Source: Hanleya hanleyi (taxonomy: Eukaryota > Mollusca > Polyplacophora > Lepidopleurida > Hanleyidae). From it: a DNA stretch of 64,000 nucleotides. The position numbers and the translations under genes are program-made. The stretch spans positions 1 to 64,000 of the forward strand of contig JAVTVY010018918.1 in assembly GCA_036873755.1 (NCBI GenBank), given 5' to 3'. Positions 35,961 to 48,689 of this stretch are shown here, one piece after another; the first letter of the stretch is position 1; each line of letters opens with the position of its first letter. The notes beneath the pieces are model-generated. The model was not told the origin of the DNA. It searched no databases and worked only from the letters and a program-made list of their open reading frames with translations.

Positions 35961-37173
35961 TTTACTGAGATTGCCATATTATACACCAGTACTGAAAGAT
36001 GACTATAGCAATCCACCAAGGGGAAGTATCAGCACATCCATAACAACACATACCCTATACCGGTCAACTGACAAGAGTTCTCAATATCGAATTAATTATC
36101 CATTTTCATAGATTTCATTGCTGGTCATGCAATTCTTTCATTTATACCGGTATATGCTACACAATTTTTTTTACCAGTTTTTCCCAGAAAACATCGAAGA
36201 GAGGCGATTGACGATTGATCATGCTTGTTGCTGAAGACGTTCTGATGCTCCCACAAACGCAATACTATCGACTAACTCCGAGCATGCGCCAATCAACGTT
36301 TCAGTGGAGTTTATTTCCTTTAAAAAAATCCGGCAAAATGAGACACGCGCAATTTTATGAACTCCTATATCGACCAGGAATACATAACGCTGAATATCGC
36401 TGAAATATGCCAAACATGTATAGGAGAATTTGCATTTTTAAACCTAGTGTCACAGACTACTGCATGGAATGCGAGAATGATGACAGCTACTGCATTATTG
36501 AGACTGGAATTTAGCTGCAGTGAAAACACAAACCATAACCATGGCGTGGCTGATGATTTATTTTAGAAACACAAAGAAACCACCAGGTATACATCCCGTT
36601 TAATATAGTACACCCCGTTATAGTAACTGAGGAATGAGTTTTAAATGGAGTTTCAAGAAAAAAAAAGAAAAAAAAACATACCTACAAGACACCGACCTCG
36701 CGCAGTAATAATCTAAATCCTCATACAATTCCACCATATACTACGCGATTTCTGGAAGAATCCCCACCTCCTCTCCTCCTCCCCCCCCCCCCCACCTAAC
36801 AAACAGATAACTCGTTGTATATGTTGTGTTTTTGTTTTTGTTTTTTGTTTTTGTTTTTTTTTCTAGAATACCGTATGTAATCAATAAATACTAGTCTGCA
36901 AGGGTCTAATTAGGTGCCATCGTATATTATCGATAATCTGATACTATACAGCAGGGTTGTACATTTTAGGCAGCCCGTGAATATCGATCTCGCTCGCTCG
37001 TTCCTTCACATAAAGAATTCAAACTGGCTACCGTTTCGTATACAATCGCTCATTTCTCTACCGTTGTTCGATCCCCGCTTTCCGGTGTCTACCCCTCGAT
37101 CAAACTTGGCCTCGGGGTAATGTCGCCATCATTTACGTCAGTTGTATATAAAGTGGAAATCTCTTATTATTTT
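35961..37173. other. No gene recognised; simple repeats
   Basis: AT-rich sequence with a C run at about 36781-36793 and T/G-rich simple sequence at 36825-36862. A short plus-strand frame at 36215-36403 has no recognisable homology. Confidence 0.45.
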
Positions 37174-39173
37174 TGAGGCGTGAGGCTGTGGCGTGACGTC
37201 ATATCCGGTCACGTGACTTCCGGTGCGGGGTCACTCCCGGCGATGACGTCACTTTCGACGATGACGTCAAGTCCGACGATGACGTCATTTGGAAGTTGAT
37301 GCAGGAATACCGCCTAAATAGCCGATATGCGGACGATGACGCCACTTCTGGTGATGACGTTACTTTCGTCAACGGACAAGAGCTAATGGTCAAAGCATGT
37401 GTGCGGTTGACAATGCTTAAAGGCGTTACGACTGGGCGTTAAGGCATTACCATAGGCCATTAAGGCGTTAAGATAGAGTGTTAAGGCGTTAAGATAAGGC
37501 GTTGATACGGGCGTTAAGGAGTTAAGATAGGGCGTTAAGGCGTTGAAACGGGCGTTAAGGCGTTAAGATATGGCGTTAAGTCCTAACGACGGGCGTTCAG
37601 GGGCGTCACTGCATTTCGATGAATTAGTGTCAATATCATGGAATATCTAGACCCATCAAATCTTCTAAGCTCTTTCACCAGGGCGTTGAAGCGTTAAGCT
37701 AGGCGTTGGCGAGCGTTACGTCCATAAAAGCAAGCGTATCTCAAAGACGTGCCCAGTCGACGTTCAGATGATTAGGGATATGTCCAACAGAAGAGCGAAC
37801 ATGGCCGAACGTTGACGCAACACCAAATGGCGATTTCTGACTGGAAAAGTGCAGCCGAGAATACATCTAACGGGCAAGAATGAATATGACAGGTACAACA
37901 TCAAATGGCGGCTCCTGATTGTAAACATAACCAACGCGGCTCACCCAGCGTGGGTATGATGTAACATTGCGGAGAATAAACTATATGAAAACTTGTGAAT
38001 GGGTTGTTTGTCTTTCTCTCATTTGTCTGCATCATGGCGTTGAGACATAATGGGACTAAGTATAGAAGACTTTAGGGCGTTAAGGCGTCACTGCGTTAAG
38101 ACGGGCGCACAGCAACGCCATCACAACCACCCCCACCACCACCATCATAAACATCCACTACCACCACACACCACACACACACATACACACACCGCCATAT
38201 TCACTCACTCTCTCACTCACTCTCTCACTCACTCAGTGTTTCTCTCATCTGTGACGTCACTTCTGGTCGAGACGTCACTTTCATCAGTGGCGAAGAGTTA
38301 ATGTTTGAAGCATGTGCGTGTGATTGGACGGTTAACAATGTGATAAGGCGTTACTATAGGATGTTAAGGCATTATGCTAGGGCGTTAAGATAATGCGTTA
38401 CAGTAAAACTCTCCACAAAGGTCATAGGGCAAATATACTGGGTTTCCGCTTTCTCTACTACTAAGGGGCAACTGGACTATAACTACGCTTTCTCCACTAC
38501 TGGTGACGTCACAGTCATGTGGACATCACCCGAGTCGTGTTCTACACCACGAGCACTTCAACAGGATACCACTCACGACCCATTCGAACCAGGGATGTCC
38601 CATCTCTGCTCCAAAACGTCCATTCAAATGCCCTTTTTCTAATTCTGCATGTCTGCGCCCCACACGACCCATTCGGACCACGGATGGTCCACCTCGACCC
38701 AAAAACCTTCATTCAAATGCCCTATTCTCACAATTCTCTGTATGGGCATACGCGCCAATGCCTTACTATCACTCCACACCAGGTCAGTCGAACGCTCCCA
38801 CACGAGCACTTCAAACTGATACCTCACCCGACCCATTCGGACCACGGCTGGTCCACCTCGACCCCAAAACGCTCATTCAAATACCCTTTTGCCCAAAATT
38901 CTCTACTCATGCGCGCCATATATTTACTTTCACTCCAGACCAGTTCAGACGGATGCTTCCCTATGAGTACTTCAAACGGATACCTCACACGAACCATTCA
39001 GACCAATATTGGTCCATCTCTACCCAAGAACGTCCACTGAAATGCCTTTTTTCTACTACTGCCCAATTGACACCGGAAGTTTCGTGACCCGGACGTGACC
39101 CGGAAGTAACCTTTGACCCCGTACCGGAAGTCGCGTGACAGGAAGTGACGTCACGCCACAGCCTCACGCCTCA
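37174..39173. mobile_element. 2.0-kb element with CRE-rich inverted ends
   Basis: The ends are 28-bp perfect inverted repeats starting TGAGGCGTGAGGCTGTGGCG and running into TGACGTCA. The left end region has several GATGACGTCA motifs (37193-37360), and the right end has TGACGTCACGCC and GGAAGTGACGTC. The interior carries a minisatellite of GGCGTTAAGGCGTTAAGATA units (37420-37740, again at 38080-38400), CA/TCAC simple repeats (38150-38235) and about four copies of a unit of about 140 bp (38540-39060) with GGTCCACCTCGACCC. No transposase was seen, so it is non-autonomous. A clear target duplication was not found. Confidence 0.7.
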
Positions 39174-41518
39174 GCCTAAAAAACAAGAAAACTTATTGAT
39201 GCCGGCGGAAACTTTTGTAGCTTATAATCTGCGTATTACAAGCCGATTGCGTGTGCAACTGGTATGGTGAATACAGGTCACGATGCACCATTATGATTAA
39301 AAAAACGTCGATTTGTTTGTTTTCATTAAAGGTTTGACTAATGTAGTTCGCGCAAGGACCGATCTGGAAAGTGTGGGGTTAGCCGGATGTTAAGTGCGTG
39401 CTGGCAAAATGTGCACATGAACCGCATGTTAAACTAGGACTTTGAAAGTAATGTTCTCTGGTTGACGTATTAAGTCACTTCACATAGCCCGATGTAAGAG
39501 TTCGCGCTGTGGCATTATATGCTACCCATCATCAAGCCACTATTTCTTTATTGATGTGTGTCATTGTAAATTAAGCCTAGATTGACTTTCTCTACACATC
39601 AATCCGATCCGCGTGTTTTACTGTTTCGAGTTTTTAGTAACTCGCAGTTCAATCTCAAACATTTTGCTGCAGACGTACACATGGTACAGGTGGATAACTT
39701 GATCATGTATGGTCATCGATTTGGTCTCTCAGCCATAATAAAATAGTACTAAAGGACATTTATTCGATGAATTCATTATAACAGAATTAATATTAATGTG
39801 TTAACCACGAACGGGTGCTACAATCCTGTCGTTTTACGATATGAAACTAGTTGGATCACTCCACGGCACGTCTGTGAAGTATGGCTCGAGAAAACACCTG
39901 TTACTCGTCCAATATCAAGATGGCTGCTCCCATGTTTGCTGAATTCAGATATCCGGCGGCGCTGCGCCGCCGGAAATAATAAGAGATCTCCGCTTTATAT
40001 ACTATTTACGTCCATCTGTCATAGTACGTCTCCGATTTCTCGTTAGCATCATATCTCAAGAATGACATTGTCTATAAATACCAAACTTATATCACACATG
40101 CATATGGTAGCAGAGAAGAAGCCTATTGAAAATCTGTAAAATTGGCCCATATTTCCTCAGGTCTCCAAGTCAAACTGTGTCAATTAATCATGAATTGATT
40201 GTTACCACCGTATTTCAAGAATTACTGTGCCTAGATGCACCAAACTTGCTTCAGAAATGTATATTGTCTTAAAGCAGAAGTCTATTAAAAGTCAGTGAGA
40301 CTGGCCTATATTACTGGGTCACATTGCCATCAACATCTTGTTCTTCAACAAGGGCCTCAATTAACCGCCAAGGCCGAGGGATTCTCTGTGCTTAGCATGG
40401 TTAATCTTTTTATTATATTTCTCCAACATGGAGAGCACTATATCTGAGCAGAAAATCAACCGCTATAATATACGAATTATGTAAGCGTGCACGAACAAGT
40501 TCTAGGATTTGGTGTGCTATATTTCACGCGTTTATTCACACAATTCGTAACATAGTGATTTGATTTTCGAACCAGACAAAGCGCATAATATATATCGTCC
40601 ATAGCCATGGTTCGTCTGACAAAGCCGAGTATACAAACCTGCATTTTGGAGGATGGTTTTTTATATCCTTAAGTGTATCAAAACTAAAATCAGTCGAGTG
40701 TCAGATATAATATCACGGTATTCCCCTGATTTACCATCTTGGTTTACCTCGATTGGGCGAGTGTATGAACAATAAATTGACAAATTTAAATGTAATATTT
40801 GCTTCGGTCACTGAAACGGACTGACAGTCAATACCTATACCATAATAGGGGATATGAGAAAATCCAATCTCTTCCTCTTCCCTTCATACGAGACTCTTGT
40901 CACTGGGTTCTGTGATCGGTCCAAACAACAAACCAGCATAACTGTTCAGCCCAGAGTTGTTCCCCCTCTATTACGATATTGTTGGATAAAGTCCATTGCG
41001 ACTATATTGTTGATCACTCTTGTGCCGTTGTATGAGTCGTGGCCCAACAACATTGAACGGTGTTTGTATTGTTGTTAAACAGAACTTTTGAGACGTGATA
41101 ATATATGACTTTGCATCTAGTACATACTGACGGTTATCCTCTTGAATGGTGATTTATGATATATTATTATATTTATAAAATATTATTCGAGATAAGGCTT
41201 TGTAAATATTATCGTGAGACAAAGCTTGAGAAGCGACCTTCCATTTCATGAAACTAGTTCTGGTAAACTTCATGAATGAACAGGAGTTGGATACGCTAGC
41301 CAATCAAATGAAATCTGTCGACATGGGCCGCCATTTGCAAGTCATGTGATGCCCTACTCATCTCATTTATGGTGTAGGGCACCCGAATGGGACTCCAAAC
41401 GGACTTCATTATTTGATGACATTACTCGCAAAGTTTGGATTCACAGTAGTAAACTTTCTCTCTTAAAAGAAAGTTTCCTCTGAAAAATATTTGCAATAGT
41501 ATCTCGCTAAATTGTTTC
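39174..41518. other. No gene recognised; repeat fragments
   Basis: Non-coding. It holds a palindrome-like CCGGCGGCGCTGCGCCGCCGG at 39952-39972. A diverged pair of units with CACCAAACTTGC-like motifs lies at 40040-40390 and ends in GGCCGAGGGATTC. A terminus shared with the 12742/35508 repeat family is at about 40700-40760 in reverse. Confidence 0.4.
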
Positions 41519-41823
41519 TATGGTGGCTGATATCTGCCATGTCCTATCATCATACTATCGCCCTATTTTTACTGGCGCGATGGTACGATGATACGATGCG
41601 ATGGCACGATACGATGGCACGATACGATGCACGATGCGATGATACGATGGCACCATGCGATGGTACGATGGAAATTCATCCATCGTACCATCGTAACATC
41701 GCATCGTGCCAACGTACCATCTCATCGTACCATCGTACCATCGCATCATGCCATCGCATCGTACCATCACGCCAGTAAAAATATGGCGATAGTACGATGA
41801 TACAAAATGGATCAGCCACCATA
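41519..41823. mobile_element. 305-bp palindromic MITE built of GATACGATG-type repeats
   Basis: The ends are perfect 13-bp inverted repeats, TATGGTGGCTGAT and ATCAGCCACCATA, flanked by a 6-bp direct repeat TGTTTC (41513-41518 and 41824-41829). Second inverted blocks (CTATTTTTACTGGCG and CGCCAGTAAAAATA) follow inside. The core is a degenerate array of GATGGTACGAT and GATACGATGCGATGG on one arm and its complement on the other, so most of the element can fold into one long hairpin. The open frames here are repeat products. Confidence 0.85.
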
Positions 41824-41829
41824 TGTTTC

Positions 41830-43054
41830 GTACCCAGACAGTTTACGAGAATACGAATTGCGAGTGTAAGATCATGGTTTCCCATCGTAGAATTCCAACT
41901 ACTGACATCAGCCTCAAGTAGCCCGGCATTTGACTGATATATTTGTGAAAACAGCATGTTTGGGCAAATAAAATCCCCAAATCTCCAACAGAATGAATGT
42001 AAAGAATGGTCTATGCTTTTCAATTACTTTGAAGGCACCAGTAATCCATTATAAGTCAAACTAATTACATAATATAAGTAGTTTATAGTATTATTAGCCA
42101 ATAATAAACAGTAGATAGCAAAACGAAAGTTGAGAGCTTTGAAATATATGTAGAACCAAGTAAATGGTCGAACATGCATAGGCAAAGCTTGATGGAAATA
42201 GGACATATAAACTCCTCGAATATAATCATATGAAAACGGTGGCAATAAATTACCTAAAACAATAGATAACAAAATCAATAAATTGGATGAAGACTGGCTA
42301 GAACTCGCGAATGTATTAGTCGTGAATATATTGTGTGCGATATTATGTCATACCTCAGAACTGACTGAATATTTGGGGCCAAATTATACACGGTAGTGAA
42401 GACTATAGCCCAGTTCGGAAAGGGTTTCACCGTCCTTGTTCCACTAGGGGCGTGGTGGTGCAGAGAACTTTCGGTAAGTATAAAAGGCCCCCACAATTAG
42501 TTTAATTAATTAAATATTCTATTTTTCCAGAAAATTATCCTTCTAATGTACACGTATACAGGCTCTATCAGTTCATGTAGAAAATATCAACAGTATAGTT
42601 TTGCAAACGAACATTATGGGATACCGTACTTTATTAATATATTATTCAAAATGATTGCGGGTGCCTTTGTTAAATGTGAAACCGAGGCTACTACTTCCCG
42701 GAAGCAGATTTTCATACCTCTAACCTTAAAGACCGGCAGTTATTCAGGGGATATCAGACACTTTCCGGAAAGAGTTATTGGTTGGCATAGGAAGACTGGA
42801 TAATATGAACCGTAATGCAGCTTATCCGCGATAACATTTTACCATCAGTGATATTTATTACCTAGGACAGAATACAAAAATATAAGAATATATTCGTCCC
42901 AGTTATTACTTAGGACTTTTATGGCGACGCCAGTTCCTGAAATGGTAATTTTGTGACGTTTCTCACTGGATGGCGCAGGCGCAAAAATTAAACAACTGGT
43001 TCTAGATATAATCTGTTACGGCCATTATTATTTTTTCACCAATGTTAAAGTTGG
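41830..43054. other. No gene recognised
   Basis: AT-rich non-coding stretch. A TATAAAAG sequence at about 42480-42487 has no supported gene after it. Confidence 0.4.
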
Positions 43055-44036
43055 ACAATTGGAATTAACTTTACGTCCAAAGTGAGACGGATATTAAAAT
43101 ATCTTGGCTCCGTTCACGTTATAACCGCCCACGACTTCCTAGTCCATTTTGTTTCCTCATTTGTTCCAAGTTTCTACCGTATTTGATGGTCGAATTATAG
43201 AACATTAATTTCTGCTCTCGATATAATTGTGTGTAAGACGAGATGCCCAGGAAAATCTCTACGCCATTTTAACAAAGTAGTTTCCTATTGTAACAGTGCG
43301 AGCTCAATTAGACCCCAATCGACCGGCAAACTCCGCTCGGAAACTGAAACAAACGCCTAATGGCTGTAATAGAAATGATCGACTGGAGTCGGTACCGTTA
43401 CGGTTCAACCAATTCCACTGAATGGAACAAAATATACGAGTGGGTGGTTGAAAAAAAAATCCTCATAAAACATGAAATCAACTTTTTATATATTAACTCG
43501 ATTTTCCTCGCAGTAATCCCCATTATTTATGGGATATATTTGGAGACCTGGCATTTATTGTGGACTTAATATAAATGGACTTATTTATGTTTCTGGTTTT
43601 ATGAGAGTAATTTTATCTTTCACCCGTGCATACGTTCTATATTTATAACCCAATTATCCTATTGGAAAATTCATTCCATGTTTAAAGTAAACTAAACTCC
43701 CGAAAACGAGAAGTCATTGGCGGTTAAATCAATAAGCAAAGTTAATTTAGGAAAAAATGGATCAATTGCTTCTAATTATATCTAGCTAGTTATGTTCATC
43801 AACTATTTGACTCGATAAATGCAGTTGAAGTCGTGCAACAAAATATACTGAATATTGATACAAAACGATTGCTGGCGTGAGGAATTAGTGATCGGTATCC
43901 ATGATTATGGAGTTTGTTCAATATGCTTTCCACCAGACCGGTGTGAAAGGAAAAAATGTCCCCGGAAAGAATATCACCGTGACTTCCCATGGAGTGATGG
44001 GATTTGTTTTAGCCATGATGGGATTTGTTTTAGCCA
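43055..44036 (+). mobile_element. Duplicated module, copy 1
   Basis: About 0.98 kb homologous to 47263-48642, starting at ACAATTGGAATTAA and running through TATCTTGGCTCCGTTCACGT, AACTCCGCTCGGAAACTGAA and CCACCAGACCGGTGT to GTGATGGGATTTGTTTTAGC. It is followed at once by the 44-bp minisatellite. Small open frames inside are not conserved between copies. It is probably a non-autonomous element or part of a larger one; no coding function recognised. Confidence 0.75.
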
Positions 44037-46410
44037 TGTACAAGTACAAGTACATGTACAATCACGATATAAACTGTTCACTGTGGGAAAGGTTTACATG
44101 TACAATCACGATATAAACTGTTCACTGTGGGAAAGGTTTACATGTACAATCACGATATAAACTGTTCACTGTGGGAAAGGTTTACATGTACAATCACGAT
44201 ATAAACTGTTCACTGTGGGAAAGGTTTACATGTACAATCACGATATAAACTGTTCACTATGGGAAAGGTTTACATGTACAATCACGAAATAAACTGTTCA
44301 CTGTGGGAAAGATTTACATGTACAATCACGATATAAACTGTTCACTGTGGGAAAGGTTTATATGTACAATCACGAAATAAACTGTTCACTGTGGGAAAGA
44401 TTTACATGTACAATCACGATATAAACTGTTCACTGTGGGAAAGGTTTATATGTACAATCACGAAATAAACTGTTCACTGTGGAAAAGATTTACATGTACA
44501 ATCACGATATAAACTGTTCACTGTGGGAAAGGTTTATATGTACAATCACGATATAAACTGTTCACTATGGGAAAGGTTTATATGTACAATCACGAAATAA
44601 ACTGTTCACTGTGGGAAAGATTTACATGTACAATCACGATATAAACTGTTCACTGTGGGAAAGGTTTATATGTACAATCACGAAATAAACTGTTCACTGT
44701 GGAAAAGATTTACATGTAGAATCACGATATAAACTGTTCACTGTGGGAAAGGTTTACATGCACAATCACGATATAATCTGTTCACTATGGGGTAGGTTTA
44801 CATGTACAATCACGATATAAACTGTTCACTGTGGGAAAGGTTTACATGTACAATCACGATATAAACTGTTCACTGTTGGAAAGGTTTACATTTACAATCA
44901 CGATATAAACTGTTCACTGTGGGAAAGGTTTACATGTACAATCACGATATAAACTGTTCACTGTGGGAAAGGTTTACATGTACAATCACGATATAAACTG
45001 TTCACTGTGGGTCAGCTTTAAATTTACAATCACAATATAAACTGTTCACTATGGGAATGGTTTACATGTACAATCACGATATAAACTGTTCATCATGGGA
45101 CAGGTATAAATTTACAATCACGATATAAACTGTTCACAATGGGACAGGTTTACATTTACAATCACGATATAAACTGTTCACCATAGGACAGGTATAAATT
45201 TACAATCACAGTATAAACTGTTCACAATAGGACAGGTTTACATTTACAATCACGATATAAACTGTTCACCATGGGACAGGTATAAATTTACAATCACGAT
45301 ATAAACTGTTCATAATGGGACAGGTTTACATTTACAATCACGATATAAACTGTTCAAAAGGGACAGGTTAACATTCAATCACGATATAGACTGTTCACCA
45401 TGGGACAGATATAAATTTACAATCACGATATAAACTCTTCACCATGGGACAGGTTCACATTTACAATCACGATATAAACAGTTAACAATAGGACAGGTTT
45501 ACATTTATATTCACAATATAAACTGTTCACTATGGGAATGGTTTGCATGTACAATCACGATATAGACTGTTCACCATGGGACAGGTTTATATTTACAATC
45601 ACGATATAAACTGTTCACTATTGGACAGGTTTCCATTTACAATCACGATATAAACTGTTCACTATGGGTCAGGTTTACATTTACAATCACGATATAAACT
45701 GTTCACTATTGGACAAGTTTACATTTACATTCACGATATAAACTGTTCACTATGGGCCAGGTTTACATTTACAATCACGATATAAACTGTTCACTATGGG
45801 TTAGGTTTAAATTTACAATCACGATATAAACTGTTCACCATGGGACAGGTTTATATTTATAATCACGATATAAACTGTCCACTATTGGACAGGTTTCCAT
45901 TTACAATCACCACTGTTCACAATGGATCAAGTTTACATTTACAATCACGATATAAACTGTTCACTATGGGACAGGTTTACATTTACAATCAGAAACAAGA
46001 CTGTTCACCATGGGACAAGTTTACATCTACAATCACGATATCAACTGTTCACTCTTGGACAAGTTTGCATTTACAATCACGATATAAACTGTTCACTCTG
46101 AGACAAATTTACATTTACAATCACGATATAAACTGTTCACAATAGGACAGGTATACATTTATCGTTTGATTCTTGGTATGTACTTTAGAATAGGTTAACC
46201 AGAAGACTATGCTGTGAAGTCATGTGGCTCTGTCAGTATGTCGGCACCTCTCCCCACTTCCCTTATATCTGTTGTAATTTACAATCACGATATAAACTGT
46301 TCACTATGGTACAGGTTTACATTTACAATCACGATATAAACTGTTCACTATGGGACAAGTTTACATTTACAATCACGATATAAACTGTTCACTATGGAAG
46401 AGCTTACATT
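44037..46410. repeat. 44-bp minisatellite
   Basis: About fifty copies of a 44-bp unit containing ACAATCACGATATAAACTGT and TCACTGTGGGAAAGGTTTAC. The left half is homogeneous and the right half is dominated by a CATGGGACAGG or ATTTACAATCACG variant. An unrelated stretch of about 120 bp interrupts it at 46160-46275. Confidence 0.95.
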
Positions 46411-47262
46411 TAAATCCGTCTGTTAACTTTACTTGTCAGTGCGGTATCTAAATGTTCTATTATGAATTAGTACCAAACTTCGGGTACCGGTATAACTTGC
46501 CCATGGGACAAAGAAGAACCATATATATTTTGAGGTCAAAAGATCAAGATCATTCTCGTCAGAAAATCTGCTGATAATGGAAAATCTCCAGTTCCAGGTT
46601 ATGGATTGGTTAAGTTATTGTTAGGTCAAAGGGTCAAAGTTCAAATTCAATCAGGTCAGAAAAACTGCAAAACATGGAAAAAATACTCCTGTTCCAATTG
46701 AAGAATTGGTTCAAAAATTTAGGTATACACAGCCCATGGGGCAAACAAAAAGAGGTCAAAGTTCAAGGTCACCTTGGCCAGAAAAAAAAATGAAAATTGT
46801 GCTGTGTTGGTCATAAACCTTGGGTACACCTTACCAACGGGATATAAACATGCTAGTGAAATCTTATTAATTGTGAGGTCAAAAGGTCAAAGCCAATGTC
46901 ACTTATCCCGAAAATAACAATATAGGCATGCAGTTTGTAATCGAATTTCAGTTATACTTGGATGTACATACGTACATTTACCTCGGAGAAAAGAAAAGCT
47001 CTGTTAAGTTTGAGGTCAAAGGTCGAAGGCGTATATCGGTTCTTTTGTTTAGTTGTGGTCTTGAATGCGTAGGTGGTCCAAGGTTATAAATATGTGAATA
47101 AAGACATAAAACCATAAAATAACAGGAAATTATGATGTCTAACGTCTATATGGTTTCTAAATAAAGCAACTTGCAGAGAATCTGACTGACGGGTTCCGAC
47201 ATGAATGGTATTAGACTAGATTGTTGGTTTTGAGTTATCGGTAGTACGAAAAACAAACCGAG
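46411..47262. repeat. Degenerate repeat with AGGTCAAAGGTCA-like motifs
   Basis: Four to five diverged units of about 150-190 bp, each with a GAGGTCAAAAGGTCAAAG-type core (near 46536, 46625, 46755, 46876 and 47010), followed by unique AT-rich sequence. The cores resemble DR1 nuclear-receptor sites but are here simply a repeat. No gene recognised. Confidence 0.55.
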
Positions 47263-48642
47263 ACAATTGGAATTAAATTTACGTCCAAAATGAGACGGAC
47301 ATTAAAATATCTTGGCTCCGTTCACGTTATAACCGCCCACGACTTCCTAGTCCATTTCATTTCCTCATTTGTTCCAAGTTTCTACCGTACTTGTTGGTGG
47401 AATTATACAACATTAATTTCTGCTCTCGCAATAATTGTGGGTAAGACGACATGCTCAGGAAAATCTCTACACCATTTTAACAAAGTGGTTTCCTATTGTA
47501 ACAGTGCTGAGCTCAATAAGACCCCAATCGACCGGCAAACTCCGCTCGGAAACTGAAACAAACGCCTAACAACATCTGTAATAGAACTGATCGACTGGAT
47601 TCGGTACCGTTACGGTTCAACCAATCCACTGAATGGAGCAAAATATACGAGTGGGTGGTTGAAAAAAATAATATCTCATAAAACATGAAATCAACTTTTT
47701 ATATATCAACTCGATTTTCCTCGCAGTATTCCCCATTATTTATGGGATATATTTGGAGACCCGGCATTTATTGTGGACTTTATATAAATGGACTTCTATG
47801 TTTCTGGTTTTATGGGAGTAATTTTGTCTTTCACCCGTGCGCACGTTCTATATTCAAACCCCAATTATCTTATTGGAAAATTCATTCCATGTTTAAGTAA
47901 ACTCCCGAAAACAAGTTGACTAATAGGGAGAAGTCATTGGCGGTTATATCAATAAGCAAAGTTAATTTAGGAATAAATGGATCAATTGCTTCTAATTATA
48001 TCTAGCTAGTTACGTTCATTAACAATTTGACTCGATAAATGCAGTTAAAGTCGTGCAACAAAATATACTGAATATTGATACAAAACGGTTGCTGGCGTGA
48101 GGAATTAGTGATTGGTATCCATGAGTACTCTGTATAAGGGAAAATAGTGGGATATTGCATTGAGGAAAATGAGAAATACTGGGTGAAATTTCCATGGCAC
48201 TGGATTTATGATTTCGGGAAATAGGCAAAATGACGGGAAATATTGGGGTATTTTATTGGGGAAAATGAAGATAAATGGGTGAAATAATTGGTGAATATAT
48301 AGGGATGATTAAGAGAAATAGAGGGAAGACTGGGGACCTGATCAAGGTTAGATGATATGGATACAGTCATAAAGAAGATATAATGGGGAATTACCGATGG
48401 CTATGCGTCATTGGTATGAAGACGCATACGGCAATGATACGTTTCTGTCATGTGTAGGGCGGTGAGGGGGTACGCCAGTGCCCATTGTAATACGATGGAG
48501 TGCGCAATCAAACCAACCAACCAACCAACCAACCAACCATGGAGTTTGTTCACTATGCTTTCCACCAGACCGGTGTAAAAGGGAAAAATGTCCCCGGAAA
48601 GAATATCACTTCCCATAGAGTGATGGGATTTGTTTTGGCCCG
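47263..48642 (+). mobile_element. Duplicated module, copy 2, with an insertion
   Basis: Second copy of the module at 43055-44036, interrupted at about 48123-48538 by a 416-bp insertion. Homology resumes at GGAGTTTGTTCACTATGCTT and ends at TGATGGGATTTGTTTTGGCC. Downstream comes a 39-bp-class minisatellite unrelated to the 44-bp array that follows copy 1. Confidence 0.75.
48123..48538 (-). mobile_element. Insertion ending in (CCAA)n
   Basis: This 416-bp stretch is absent from the first module copy. It ends with seven CCAA-type units (AACCAACCAACCAACCAACC), as expected for a simple-repeat tail. Read on either strand, no RNA polymerase III boxes are clear, so calling it a SINE would be speculative. 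The minus-strand open frame that crosses it is not supported. Confidence 0.5.
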
Positions 48643-48689
48643 TACTGCATGCATACACCTGTATTATCGCTCTGTAGAGAGTCACGGAT

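Noticed and set aside
38503..39087. 194-residue frame with repeated HEHFNRIP and KRPFKCPF-like stretches
   Set aside because: It mirrors a 140-bp tandem repeat inside the CRE-rich element, and two overlapping frames are open equally. The short Cys/His pieces do not form zinc fingers.
43360..43569. 69-residue frame with hydrophobic end in the duplicated module
   Set aside because: The frame is disrupted in the second module copy at about 47580-47790, so no coding constraint is evident.
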